64,000 nucleotides of DNA from Eunapius fragilis (taxonomy: Eukaryota; Porifera; Demospongiae; Spongillida; Spongillidae). The stretch spans positions 4,380,889 through 4,444,888 of the forward strand of contig OY811992.1 of the NCBI GenBank assembly GCA_963681505.1, given 5' to 3'. Both the position numbers and the translations under genes were made by a program. The notes under the pieces are model-generated. The model made no database searches, was not told where the DNA came from, and saw only the letters and a program-made list of their open reading frames with translations. Positions 37,276-63,495 of the stretch are shown piece after piece; positions within the stretch are counted from its first letter, which is position 1, and every line of letters starts with the position of its first letter.

Positions 37276-39572
37276 ACACACATCAGCGCTGCTGTTGACT
37301 CCTACGAATTTGGTCTGCAGGCGTGGGAAGAAAAAATGGTAAATTCCTTTTAAAAAGGACGAGAGAGGAGGGGGCTTGGAGGGGACGTGTGTGTGTATGT
37401 GTGTGTGCAGCTGGTATGAATGTGGGTGCCCAGTTCCAAACAGAGGTGGAGGACACATTGCGCTATTTTGCTGAAGAGTGCGACAGTATCCAAGGCTTCC
37501 ACCTCCTGACTGACTGGGGTACAGGGTTTGGAGCACTTGGGACCTGCATAGCTGGGCTCATTGCCGATGAGTATGCCTCCAAGCCAGTTGTGTCCTTCCC
37601 CGTGCTGGCGTCAGATTGCATCAAGGGTGTAAGTCATGTCCACACCCTCTTTCTATCTCTGTCGCGTTATACTCTTCCCCAGACCCAAAATGGGGGAGAT
37701 AATGACCAACAGCTGTTCATTTGGGTCTGGGGGGGGGGGGGGAGGATGATTTAGCTCTGTTGCTATGTGTTTATGAGTGTGTATTTTTGTGTGGGTGTGG
37801 GTGACAGTTTACAGCTATCAATGCCTGCCTCACGTTAAATGCGATGGTTGCTGATACCTCGCTTGTCTGTCCCCTGTCTTTGGATACTGCTGCTGTACAT
37901 CCCTGGTACTCCATTGCAGGGGAAAACCCACACATCCAGGTTTGTCCCTCTCACCCTCATTCTCCTCTCCCTTTCTGTTATTTCCCTTTCACTTTCAATG
38001 TTACTCCTAGTCCTACGAAGCCTCTGTTGTCATGGCAGCCGGGACTCTGGACACCATCACCTTGTTCTACCGTAGTATGGCCTCTTCTTCATGTGCAGCG
38101 TTGTGTGCGGGGGTGGCCACCTATGGCAGGAAGGTGACCTGGGGAGGAGGATGGGAGGGGACACTTCTCTTCACCATCGTTTACGTTGCTTTCCCCACCA
38201 CCCCATCACATATCATATCCTCCATCACATACCCTCTATCACCTCCCTCCATCACATACCCTCATCACATACCCTCCATCACATCCCCTCCCTCCATCAC
38301 ATACCCTCCATCACATCCCCTCCATCACATACCCTCCATCACATCCCCTCCCTCCATCACATACCCTCCATCACATCCCCTCCATCACATATCCTCCATC
38401 ACATACCCTCATCACATACCCTCCATCACATCCCCTCCCTCCATCACATACCCTCCATCACATCCTCCATCACATCCCCTCCATCACATCCCCTCCATCA
38501 CATACCCTCCATCACATACCCTCATCACATACCCTCCATCACATCCCCTCCACATATCCTCCATTACATTCCCTCCCTCCATCACATACCCTCCATCACA
38601 TATCCTCCATCACATCCCTCCATCACATACCCTCCATCACATCCCCTCCACATATCCTCCATTACATTCCCTCCCTCCATCACATACCCTCCATCACATA
38701 CCCTCCATCACATACCCAAGGATTCCCTCATACCTTTGTTCATTGTACCCTCACTCACATCCTTCCCCTCTATAAATACCCTAACCATGCCTTCCCCTCC
38801 TCCATATAACTGCCATGTCTTCTTCCATTTCTCTTCCACAGCTTGCTGTGTTGAGTGCCTCTCTGCCTTTTCCCGTTCTACCGAAGACTCCACTGTCCTC
38901 CACATTGCAAAAATATGGCGGCCTTCACGCCCTACTGCGTCCCTTAACCCCTTTCTTCCCACATGGGGAGGAGGATGTCCTCTGGAACGAGGCGCTTGCC
39001 TTGAGGGGTGTGGCTTCCAACCACCCTCTCTGGCCTTCCTCAGATCAACGCTCTACATTTCATTCCAGTATGGTTGACCTGTTGGCAGAACAGTTATGTG
39101 CTGGTCCCCAGTCCCAGCATCACTACCAATGGTGGGCATGCCCTACTAGTGACAATGATGATGTAATGATGACATAATGTTCCTCCGATCCTCCCTAGGA
39201 GCACATCGGTAGTGGGACTGCCCCTCCCCCTGTATCCACCTTCCACTGAGCCTGCCCCCCCTGTCAACGTTTGTACCCCTCAACAGCGGCTCTTGCAGGG
39301 TGAGTGCTGTTGACAGCCTGAGTGAGGGGACCTATCTCATGTGTGGGTGTGTGGGTGTGTGTGTAGTGCCTGTGTGTGCATCTCTGCAGAGTCGTTCGGG
39401 GGCGGGCCTGGTGGTGGCACACCTTATGGACCAGATTACACATTTTAAGGCCCAGACGGTACCTTTGTTCAGAGCGTCGCATCACCTCGAGGAAGACGCC
39501 TTTATGGAGATGTCGCACAGCCTGTGTGCCCTGCATGAGTGTTACGGAACTTCCAGCTGTCCGGAAGACTAA
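36363..39572 (+). CDS. MSTO1: Misato homologue (tubulin-like DML1 family)
   Basis: Eleven exons in consistent phase: 36363-36437, 36585-36711, 36800-36845, 36894-36933, 37023-37135, 37358-37628, 37808-37939, 38011-38133, 38842-39131, 39199-39299, 39367-39572; 1524 nt, 507 aa (human MSTO1 is 570). The N-terminal Misato segment is clear: SIQCGHFSNLIGAHWWNIQ, then RRYTPRLLLID. The tubulin-like part follows: YFAEECDSIQGFHLLTDWGT, then GFGALG, equivalent to the glycine-rich tubulin/FtsZ region, and SLVCPLSL. Family knowledge: Misato/DML1 proteins act in mitochondrial distribution and morphology. The least certain borders are the acceptors at 36585, 37358 and 39367, chosen because they alone keep the frame. 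The intron after 38133 holds a large minisatellite. Confidence 0.92.
37215..37283 (+). repeat. (CA)n microsatellite in an MSTO1 intron
   Basis: About 27 CA copies with one interruption (cacatacaca near 37270), in the intron between 37135 and 37358. Confidence 0.95.
38205..38720 (+). repeat. Pyrimidine-rich 15/18-bp minisatellite in an MSTO1 intron
   Basis: Interleaved units cctccatcacatacc and ccctccatcacatcc, with higher-order patterns such as a block including cacatatcctccattacat repeated near 38540 and 38650. It fills most of the intron 38134-38841. Frames across it (SPSITYPPSH-type) are spurious. Confidence 0.9.
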
Positions 39573-39583
39573 TGTGTGTGCCC

Positions 39584-39660
39584 CATTCCAGCCATATGTT
39601 GTGTCCCCATTCCAGCCATATGCTGTGCCCCCATTCCAGCCATATGTTGTGTTCCAATAC
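39584..39660 (+). repeat. 27-bp direct repeat, three copies, after the MSTO1 stop
   Basis: Three copies of ccattccagccatatgttg plus about 8 bases, directly downstream of the MSTO1 stop, probably within its 3' untranslated region. Confidence 0.8.
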
Positions 39661-40410
39661 TCTGAAGCCTACCGTTTCGAGGTAATGTAGTATTGTTTGT
39701 GTAAATAGGAATTGACCCATATCGCATGAATGGCCAGCTGATAATTCATAGTTGTCTGTCACTATGACTTCTAAGCGTACCGTACCTCCTCATCCTCTTC
39801 TGCTTCAAGTCCACCTTTGTGTGCAATTTTAAAATTATTGCCAATATAGAGTGAGTAGTGTGTGATTATTGGTCATTTTCTAGTATGCACCAATCTCTAT
39901 ACATATTTACCTTTATACAGTGTAGCATATTTATCCAACACTTATCGCTCCCTAGCAACGCTTGTCACTGCCTAGCAATGCTATGTTTTTGGTTGTAGTG
40001 TTAGAGGTACCCTCCTGATAAAATAGTCTAGTGCCCAGGCCCACCCGAATGAATTACATCACCGCTACCCGAGAAACAAGTAGCGGTATCCATCTGCAGC
40101 TGCTAGTGTGGGTCTGGGTACTAGACTGTGTAGTAGTAACACCTCTCAGCTGCGTATGTGATGCTGGGTCATTGGTTTGACGTATTAAAGGAGACCAGTG
40201 TGACGTTTGTAATTTGGTCAACAGGTATGGTTGATAGCGTGGCCCATAGAAGATTATGCCCCTCTAACATAAGTGATATAATCACCGAATGGAAGCTAGC
40301 CCCACATTCCTCAGCCCCACATTCCTTGCGGTTTAACACTTGCATACTGAACATCGGCGCGCGCGATCTAAGCTATATAGCTATATGTAGCGAACAAGGG
40401 AGATTCTAAC
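39661..40410. other. Intergenic interval MSTO1-HERC1
   Basis: No gene recognised. A small duplication agccccacattcct occurs near 40300-40327. The region presumably includes the promoter for the exon starting at 40411. Confidence 0.4.
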
Positions 40411-40560
40411 ATGGCTTCGGTACTTACTGCCAGCGATTTGAGTGCAAAGAAGGCTACGTTTGCGCAGCAGCTGAATACGTCCCTTCAAAGAACAAGCTAT
40501 AACGAGAGATCGAAGCGGCACCGATGTGGCGCGCCAATACCAGTGACTCGCAGAGATAGT
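40411..40560 (+). CDS. Candidate first exon of the HERC1-region transcript
   Basis: ATG at 40411 opens 50 codons (MASVLTASDLSAKKATFAQQ, then a basic stretch SYNERSKRHR) and ends in phase 0 at a good donor AGT|GTAAGC. I do not recognise the peptide. It lies upstream of HERC1 on the same strand with nothing else between but the 163-bp array. It may be the 5' end of HERC1 or of a separate short transcript. Its donor region is the seed of the tandem array. Confidence 0.4.
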
Positions 40561-43500
40561 GTAAGCACTCCAGAGTTATAGCCTCACATTGCTATGCATG
40601 TTGTCTGCCAATACAGGCATATAGATGAGAGCTTACAATAAATGGAACATAGATGGCGAATATCTTCATCCAGGAAGGGGTGTGGTCAAACTCAGTGATC
40701 CACAGAGACAGAGTGAGCGCTCCAGAGTACTGCTGGTATATAGCCTCACATTTCTATGCATGTTGTCTGCCAATACAGGCATATAGATGAGAGCTTACAA
40801 TACATGGAACCAAGATGGCCGAATATCTTCATCCAGGAAGGGGTGTGGTCAAACCCAGTGATCCACAGAGATAGTGTGAGCACTCCAGAGTACTGCTGGT
40901 GTATAGCCTCACATTGCTATGCATGTTGTCTGCCAATACAGGCATGTACAAGTGAGCCTTCATTTCATGGAGCCAAGATGGCCAAATATCTTCATCCAGG
41001 AAGGGGTGTGGTCAAACCCAGTGATCCACAGAGATAGTGTGAGTACTCCAGAGTACTGCTGGTGTATAGCCTCACATTGCTATGCATGTTGTCTGTCAAT
41101 ACAGGCATGTACAAGTGAGCCTTCATTTCATGGAGCCAAGATGGCCGAATATCTTCATCCAGGAAGGGGTGTGGTCAAACCCAGTGATCCACTAAGACAG
41201 TGTGAGCACTCCAGAGTACTGCTAGTGTATAGCCTCACATTGCTATGCATGTTGTCTGTCAATACAGGCATGTACAAGTGAGCCTTCATTTCATGGAGCC
41301 AAGATGGCCGAATATCTTCATCCAGGAAGGGGTGTGGTCAAACCCAGTGATCCACTAAGACAGTGTGAGCACTCCAGAGTACTGCTGGTGTATAGCCTCA
41401 CATTGCTATGCATGTTGTCTGCCAATACAGGCATGTACAAGTGAGCCTTCATTTCATGGAGCCAAGATGGCCGAATATCGTCATCCAGGAAGGGGTGTGG
41501 TCAAACCCAGTGATCCACTAAGACAGTGTAACCACTCCAGAGTACTGCTGGTGTATAGCCTCACATTGCTATGCATGTTGTCTGCCAATACAGGCAGGTA
41601 CAAGTGAGCCTTCATTTCATGGAGCCAAGATGGCCGAATATCTTCATCCAGGAAGGGGTGTGGTCAAACTCAGTGATCCACAGAGACAGAGTGAGCACTC
41701 CAGAGTACTGCTGGTCTATAGCCTCACATTGCTATGCATGTTGTCTGCCAAAATAGGCATGTACAAGTGAGCCTTCATTTCATGGAGCCAAGATGGCCGA
41801 ATATCTTCATCCAGGAAGGGGTGTGGTCAAACCCAGTGATCCACAGAGATAGTGTGAGCACTCCAGAGTACTGCTGGTGTATAGCCTCACATTGCTATGC
41901 ATGTTGTCTGCCAATACAGGCATGTACAAGTGAGCCTTCATTTCATGGAGCCAAGATGGCCGAATATCTTCATCCAGGAAGGGGTGTGGTCAAACCCAGT
42001 GATCCACAGAGATAGTGTGAGTACTCCAGAGTACTGCTGGTGTATAGCCTCACATTGCTATGCATGTTGTCTGTCAATACAGGCATGTACAAGTGAGCCT
42101 TCATTTCATGGAGCCAAGATGGCCGAATATCTTCATCCAGGAAGGGGTGTGGTCAAACCCAGTGATCCACTAAGACAGTGTGAGCACTCCAGAGTACTGC
42201 TAGTGTATAGCCTCACATTGCTATGCATGTTGTCTGTCAATACAGGCATGTACAAGTGAGCCTTCATTTCATGGAGCCAAGATGGCCGAATATCTTCATC
42301 CAGGAAGGGGTGTGGTCAAACCCAGTGATCCACTAAGACAGTGTGAGCACTCCAGAGTACTGCTAGTGTATAGCCTCACATTGCTATGCATGTTGTCTGT
42401 CAATACAGGCATGTACAAGTGAGCCTTCATTTCATGGAGCCAAGATGGCCGAATATCTTCATCCAGGAAGGGGTGTGGTCAAACCCAGTGATCCACTAAG
42501 ACAGTGTGAGCACTCCAGAGTACTGCTGGTGTATAGCCTCACATTGCTATGCATGTTGTCTGCCAATACAGGCATGTACAAGTGAGCCTTCATTTCATGG
42601 AGCCAAGATGGCCGAATATCGTCATCCAGGAAGGGGTGTGGTCAAACCCAGTGATCCACTAAGACAGTGTAACCACTCCAGAGTACTGCTGGTGTATAGC
42701 CTCACATTGCTATGCATGTTGTCTGCCAATACAGGCAGGTACAAGTGAGCCTTCATTTCATGGAGCCAAGATGGCCGAATATCTTCATCCAGGAAGGGGT
42801 GTGGTCAAACTCAGTGATCCACAGAGACAGAGTGAGCACTCCAGAGTACTGCTGGTCTATAGCCTCACATTGCTATGCATGTTGTCTGCCAAAATAGGCA
42901 TGTACAAGTGAGCCTTCATTTCATGGAGCCAAGATGGCCAAATATCTTCATCCAGGAAGGGGTGTGGTCAAACCCAGTGATCCACAGAGATAGTGTGAGC
43001 ACTCCAGAGTACTGCTGGTGTATAGCCTCACATTGCTATGCATGTTGTCTGCCAATACAGGCATGTACAAGTGAGCCATCATTTCATGGAGCCAAGATGG
43101 CCGAATATCTTCATCCAGGAAGGGGTGTGGTCAAACCCAGTGATCCACAGAGATAGTGTGAGTACTCCAGAGTACTGCTGGTGTATAGCCTCACATTGCT
43201 ATGCATGTTGTCTGTCAATACAGGCATGTACAAGTGAGCCTTCATTTCATGGAGCCAAGATGGCCGAATATCTTCATCCAGGAAGGGGTGTGGTCAAACC
43301 CAGTGATCCACTAAGACAGTGTGAGCACTCCAGAGTACTGCAGGTGTATAGCCTCACATTGCTATGCATGTTGTCTGCCAATACAGGCATGTACAAGTGA
43401 GCCTTCATTTCATGGAGCCAAGATGGCCGAATATCTTCATCCAGGAAGGGGTGTGGTCAAACCCAGTGATCCACAGAGACAGAGTGAGCACTCCAGAGTA

Positions 43501-46500
43501 CTGCTGGTGTATAGCCTCACATTGCTATGCATGTTGTCTGCCAATACAGGCATGTACAAGTGAGCCTTCATTTCATGGAGCCAAGATGGCCGAATATCTT
43601 CATCCAGGAAGGGGTGTGGTCAAACCCAGTGATCCACTAAGACAGTGTGAGCACTCCAGAGTACTGCTGGTGTATAGCCTCACATTGCTATGCATGTTGT
43701 CTGCCAATACAGGCATATACAAGTGAGCCTTCATTTCATGGAGCCAAGATGGCCAAATATCTTCATCCAGGAAGGGGTGTGGTCAAACCCAGTGATCCAC
43801 AGAGACAGAGTGAGCACTCCAGAGTACTGCTGGTGTATAGCCTCACATTGCTATGCATGTTGTCTGCCAATACAGGCATGTACAAGTGAGCCTTCATTTC
43901 ATGGAGCCAAGATGGCCGAATATCGTCATCCAGGAAGGGGTGTGGTCAAACCCAGTGATCCACTAAGACAGTGTGACCACTCCAGAGTACTGCTGGTGTA
44001 TAGCCTCACATTGCTATGCATGTTGTCTGTCAATACAGGCATGTACAAGTGAGCCTTCATTTCATGGAGCCAAGATGGCCGAATATCTTCATCCAGGAAG
44101 GGGTGTGGTCAAACCCAGTGATCCACTAAGACAGTGTGAGCACTCCAGAGTACTGCTAGTGTATAGCCTCACATTGCTATGCATGTTGTCTGTCAATACA
44201 GGCATGTACAAGTGAGCCTTCATTTCATGGAGCCAAGATGGCCGAATATCTTCATCCAGGAAGGGGTGTGGTCAAACCCAGTGATCCACTAAGACAGTGT
44301 GAGCACTCCAGAGTACTGCTGGTGTATAGCCTCACATTGCTATGCATGTTGTCTGCCAATACAGGCATGTACAAGTGAGCCTTCATTTCATGGAGCCAAG
44401 ATGGCCGAATATCGTCATCCAGGAAGGGGTGTGGTCAAACCCAGTGATCCACTAAGACAGTGTGAGCACTCCAGAGTACTGCTGGTGTATAGCCTCACAT
44501 TGCTATGCATGTTGTCTGCCAATACAGGCATGTACAAGTGAGCCTTCATTTCATGGAGCCAAGATGGCCGAATATCTTCATCCAGGAAGGGGTGTGGTCA
44601 AACTCAGTGATCCACAGAGACAGAGTGAGCACTCCAGAGTACTGCTGGTCTATAGCCTCACATTGCTATGCATGTTGTCTGCCAAAATAGGCATGTACAA
44701 GTGAGCCTTCATTTCATGGAGCCAAGATGGCCGAATATCTTCATCCAGGAAGGGGTGTGGTCAAACCCAGTGATCCACAGAGATAGTGTGAGCACTCCAG
44801 AGTACTGCTGGTGTATAGCCTCACATTGCTATGCATGTTGTCTGCCAATACAGGCATGTACAAGTGAGCCATCATTTCATGGAGCCAAGATGGCTGAATA
44901 TCGTCATCCAGGAAGGGGTGTGGTCAAACCCAGTGATCCACTAAGACAGTGTAACCACTCCAGAGTACTGCTGGTGTATAGCCTCACATTGCTATGCATG
45001 TTGTCTGCCAATACAGGCATGTACAAGTGAGCCTTCATTTCATGGAGCCAAGATGGCCGAATATCTTCATCCAGGAAGGGGTGTGGTCAAACTCAGTGAT
45101 CCACAGAGATAGTGTGAGTACTCCAGAGTACTGCTGGTGTATAGCCTCACATTGCTATGCATGTTGTCTGTCAATACAGGCATGTACAAGTGAGCCTTCA
45201 TTTCATGGAGCCAAGATGGCCGAATATCTTCATCCAGGAAGGGGTGTGGTCAAACCCAGTGATCCACTAAGACAGTGTGAGCACTCCAGAGTACTGCAGG
45301 TGTATAGCCTCACATTGCTATGCATGTTGTCTGCCAATACAGGCATGTACAAGTGAGCCTTCATTTCATGGAGCCAAGATGGCCGAATATCTTCATCCAG
45401 GAAGGGGTGTGGTCAAACCCAGTGATCCACAGAGACAGAGTGAGCACTCCAGAGTACTGCTGGTGTATAGCCTCACATTGCTATGCATGTTGTCTGTCAA
45501 TACAGGCATGTACAAGTGAGCCTTCATTTCATGGAGCCAAGATGGCCGAATATCTTCATCCAGGAAGGGGTGTGGTCAAACCCAGTGATCCACTAAGACA
45601 GTGTGAGCACTCCAGAGTACTGCTAGTGTATAGCCTCACATTGCTATGCATGTTGTCTGTCAATACAGGCATGTACAAGTGAGCCTTCATTTCATGGAGC
45701 CAAGATGGCCGAATATCTTCATCCAGGAAGGGGTGTGGTCAAACCCAGTGATCCACTAAGACAGTGTGAGCACTCCAGAGTACTGCTGGTGTATAGCCTC
45801 ACATTGCTATGCATGTTGTCTGCCAATACAGGCATGTACAAGTGAGCCTTCATTTCATGGAGCCAAGATGGCCGAATATCGTCATCCAGGAAGGGGTGTG
45901 GTCAAACCCAGTGATCCACTAAGACAGTGTAACCACTCCAGAGTACTGCTGGTGTATAGCCTCACATTGCTATGCATGTTGTCTGCCAATACAGGCATGT
46001 ACAAGTGAGCCTTCATTTCATGGAGCCAAGATGGCCGAATATCTTCATCCAGGAAGGGGTGTGGTCAAACTCAGTGATCCACAGAGACAGAGTGAGCACT
46101 CCAGAGTACTGCTGGTCTATAGCCTCACATTGCTATGCATGTTGTCTGCCAATACAGGCATGTACAAGTGAGCCTTCATTTCATGGAGCCAAGATGGCCG
46201 AATATCTTCATCCAGGAAGGGGTGTGGTCAAACCCAGTGATCCACAGAGATAGTGTGAGCACTCCAGAGTACTGCTGGTGTATAGCCTCACATTGCTATG
46301 CATGTTGTCTGCCAATACAGGCATGTACAAGTGAGCCATCATTTCATGGAGCCAAGATGGCCGAATATCTTCATCCAGGAAGGGGTGTGGTCAAACCCAG
46401 TGATCCACAGAGATAGTGTGAGTACTCCAGAGTACTGCTGGTGTATAGCCTCACATTGCTATGCATGTTGTCTGTCAATACAGGCATGTACAAGTGAGCC

Positions 46501-46658
46501 TTCATTTCATGGAGCCAAGATGGCCAAATATCTTCATCCAGGAAGGGGTGTGGTCAAACCCAGTGATCCACTAAGACAGTGTGAGCACTCCAGAGTACTG
46601 CAGGTGTATAGCCTCACATTGCTATGCATGTTGTCTGCCAATACAGGCATGTACAAGT
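40551..46658 (+). repeat. 163-bp tandem array, ~37 copies
   Basis: Units of 163 bp run head to tail until the assembly gap. The first few units (to about 40860) are the most diverged; the rest are nearly identical. A higher-order period of 1141 bp (7 units) is visible, for example 41365-42015 recurs at 42506-43156. Each unit contains gatagtgtgagcac or gacagtgtgagcac, a copy of the 5' splice-site region at 40551-40566, and 66 nt later the acceptor-like ttgtctgccaatacag. Open frames of 80-120 residues across it arise because 163 is not a multiple of 3, so all frames cycle; they are not genes. Confidence 0.95.
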
Positions 46659-46858
46659 NNNNNNNNNNNNNNNNNNNNNNNNNNNNNNNNNNNNNNNNNN
46701 NNNNNNNNNNNNNNNNNNNNNNNNNNNNNNNNNNNNNNNNNNNNNNNNNNNNNNNNNNNNNNNNNNNNNNNNNNNNNNNNNNNNNNNNNNNNNNNNNNNN
46801 NNNNNNNNNNNNNNNNNNNNNNNNNNNNNNNNNNNNNNNNNNNNNNNNNNNNNNNNNN
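46659..46858. other. Assembly gap (200 N)
   Basis: A run of exactly 200 Ns, the usual size for a gap of unknown length. The array enters it on the left and unique HERC1 coding sequence leaves on the right, so the array end and possibly upstream HERC1 exons are missing. Confidence 0.98.
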
Positions 46859-60437
<13,579 letters not shown>

Positions 60438-61348
60438 TTTGTACCACACTTATGATGTCCTGTAAAGTTCTGGTCAGTTTTATTTATTATCCTAAACTTT
60501 GCTATTGGCATGAGCTACAAAGAGAAACGTTTTCAGCATTTGGTGTGATTGCTAATACAGTGAGAAACATCAACCATTATTTAGTCATTTTAACAACATG
60601 TCTATTGCTTATTGATAAAACATGGGTAAACAAATGTGGTCATGGTTGATCACTTTGGTGTATAAGTCACTGCAATTAAATCATATTCCCTAGTAAGGTC
60701 AGGCACATGCACAGGTATAGATAGACTATAGCACCATAGAAATGCATTGATTTTATATGGTACAAACGTATGGGATCTTGCAGCAAAAGGAGACCCGCTA
60801 TAGCGCGGTATTATTATTATTTTAAATTCCCAGGAAGGAGTCGCGCGTGCAATTGAAATGTACGCATTCAAGCAATTTTGGTGGACCAGTTTCCAGTGCT
60901 TGTAGAGGACCTAGTAATATTACATAATAATTCGCGGCAATGGCACATCTCAGCCATATATTGAATTTCAACTAGAAGGACGAAAGTGCGTTCATTCATT
61001 TAAATGCTTCACCCTCAGACTGCAAATGTGGCCGTACATTTGTATGTACATAACAATATCAATTGTCATTAGAATTTTAACTTCTATAGCATTAGGTGAA
61101 GGGAATTTATGCATGGTCTTTGCCAGAATTGGCCAGTGTCACAGTTTAATTTTAGGAGTAGGTGCCATGCGCTATCGTATTACTATGCAGCCTTCTCCCC
61201 CCTCCCCCCACTCTCTCTCTCTTCCTTGTCCTTTTTTCTATGCGCACTTTTTCTTTAAAACGTTATAATTTGTATATATAAATAATGGCTGTGACATACA
61301 TATATGCACACTGACACAAGGTGGGGGTTGAGGGTCTCGATCAGTCTA
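60438..61348. other. 3' region between convergent HERC1 and the cystine-knot gene
   Basis: Holds the 3' untranslated regions of both genes. No further gene is recognised. A pyrimidine-rich run occurs at 61190-61235. Confidence 0.5.
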
Positions 61349-61801
61349 TTAACTACATGCAGTGCACCCGCACTCTATGACCGCTGCAATGTTGTACGAC
61401 ACCGTTTCGTTCGTTTTTCCGCACTGGAAGCTAACAGTTCGTTTAGAATGGCGGTATGTAGCTGCGCCGCAACAAGTGCACCGTGTTACCTTATAAGGGA
61501 AAGTGCGTTGGTAGGTGGCGTAAGATTTGCAAGTTCCTGAGCAGATGGGTACGCCCTTCATAACTCCAGGCGAGCAATCCGTACGAGGAGGGGCGAGTGG
61601 TATATCTACCAGCAATTTCTGACAATCATTCCGTGATTCGGTAGCACCACCGTTGTTCCCGCTGTCTGAGGAATTAGTTGCCGCTGTTCCTCCAACTGCG
61701 CTGCTGCGTATCCGTACTCTCTGTACTCTCTGCGTTCCGTTGGAATTACAGAGCTGGAGAGCAACGGTCAGAAATAGTGTAGTTATCGTCAACGCGTTCA
61801 T
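61349..61801 (-). CDS. Secreted C-terminal cystine-knot-like protein (150 aa)
   Basis: The start at 61801 opens with a signal peptide (MNALTITTLFLTVALQLC). An acceptor ttattttcag lies 11 nt upstream of the ATG, suggesting a 5' untranslated exon further up. After a Ser/Thr/Asn-rich stretch with possible N-glycosylation (NSS) there is a cysteine-rich domain: DCQ, TDC, then CSGTC (the CxGxC of cystine knots), RCTCC, QCGK, and the end ECGCTACS with the closing CxC pair. The spacing resembles CTCK domains of the DAN/gremlin/bursicon/norrin type, secreted ligands or antagonists of BMP/Wnt-type signalling in other animals. Which subfamily, and whether it dimerises, cannot be told. The single exon ends at the stop near 61349. 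Confidence 0.7.
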   Translation of the reverse strand: MNALTITTLFLTVALQLCNSNGTQRVQRVRIRSSAVGGTAATNSSDSGNNGGATESRNDCQKLLVDIPLAPPRTDCSPGVMKGVPICSGTCKSYATYQRTFPYKVTRCTCCGAATYRHSKRTVSFQCGKTNETVSYNIAAVIECGCTACS

Positions 61802-63495
61802 GTTGATCTGCCTGAAAATAAGAACACGAGCAGTTTCATTATTCAGCTGCATGCGTGCATGGTCATGTCACAGTCGAGCACTTTCGATATGCTTATATAT
61901 TACTCCCCGATCCCGGCTATACTGAAGCGTAAGATCACTTTCCCTTCCACTAAGTTGCCGAGGAAATAGGAGGTGTGCACGGTGTTCTCCATGCATATTT
62001 ATATATGGACCAACTGTCGCTGCATGGCTGATAATAAAATACTGCATGTAGCTCTTGGGGGGATAAAGTATTTGCCCTTGCATGCACAGTACATTGAACC
62101 GTTATATATGAAGCCCGGGCCATACATATATATATATAGTCACGATTATAAAGTGTCATCAGTGCAGGTAGCCTAGCCCTATCAATTTCATTCTTCTTTC
62201 TCTCTCATTTCCCCCCTTGCATGCATGCATGCAAGCTTTAAAGCGTGCACCATATAAATATAACGAAACGTCAGTTCTACTGACGCTCACTTTATTTCTG
62301 GCCGACCCTGCCGCATACCTATGCCTATCATATATGCATTCCCGGACCTGTGCTCCTTCGTCCCGCCACACTTACCTGTATGTTTTTCTCGTCTCGTGGG
62401 GGTGCTTATCGCGTAGCCTGTCTGATTATCGCAACCTGGAGTTCCACTTTTTATTCGATGTATAAATATTGCATCAGTATTGGCTGCTGTATTATGTAAT
62501 CTTGACGTAAACATTCTCTCGCAGGCTGGTATTTCACACGTCTGATACCACCAATAGGCCACCGTGTCGCCTGTTATGGCTATATCGGGTTACATCAGTC
62601 TGTTATACTTCCACGGAATTAAAATATAACATATACATCCGCGTTCGCTTGTCTCTTTTATATCATACATGCATATACAGTTGCATCTCGGCGTTCCAGA
62701 AATCATATGTAAGTATTCCTGCGAAGCGAGTTAAATATAAAAAATGAGTCAGCTGCAATTATGTACACGTTTTAGGTTGCATGCACTATCCGCCGCACTA
62801 GGTATATCGACACTCGCGGTCTGAATATGGCCTGTATGCATTACCATGCATTCTTGTTATGCTTATCGAATCCATGCATAAAACGTTGTAGCAGTATCTT
62901 ATCTCTGATATAGCGGTGTGCTAATTGAGACTCATCAGTGCTCGGATATACATATATCCGGCAGTACAAAAGAAGCGCTTGGTTCAAGCACTGCAGCAAT
63001 CGATGTACCATCTATTATTGACTGATCTATAGCGCTCGCGAGCCAGCATAGACTCCTCGTACCCACGCAACTTTGTCGCCTTGTGAGTAACTCCATTAAA
63101 CCAGAGATAATACTGTAGTAGTACGCTGTGGGTTGCCTAGCTTTGATCATGCAGCATGCGCCGCTGGTGACGACATCTTGCATACCGTGTAAAGATATAA
63201 GCCCACTATAGAATTACCTATAGCACTGAGGTAGAGAGCCGGGATGTATCCACATTAGCCATAAAACGGCAAAGCCAAAGAAATGAATTGAATGACGTTA
63301 TGGATTCAATGATTCCCCAGCGGGAGTAGCAAAATGTTCAAGCTATGTCAGAAATGACAGCGGTAAGTGTGAAGTCTCTACATGCATCCGTCGTAACTTT
63401 GAACCGTGCATAAGATACAATTGCGGTGTTATGATAACCGCTGTACTAATTACACCGGAATAATAATGGGTCAATTACAACATGCACAGCCGGCG
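61802..63495. other. Upstream region of the cystine-knot gene
   Basis: The sequence is rich in atgcatgc and tatata motifs. It presumably contains the promoter and a non-coding first exon of the minus-strand gene. Open frames (for example 62935-63183) carry no recognisable domain. Confidence 0.4.

Noticed and set aside
36779..37536. Minus-strand frames of 117 and 224 residues opposite MSTO1
   Set aside because: They are antisense shadows of MSTO1 exons and the CA repeat, with no motifs of their own.
38032..39077. Ser/Pro/His/Ile-rich frames up to 328 residues
   Set aside because: Minisatellite in an MSTO1 intron. The flanking exons have proper splice sites and Misato similarity.
40756..46640. 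Many plus-strand open frames of 80-120 residues in the array, resembling a multigene family
   Set aside because: They are the three cycling frames of one 163-bp tandem unit. One frame stops at TGA in each unit, so no continuous protein can result, spliced or unspliced.
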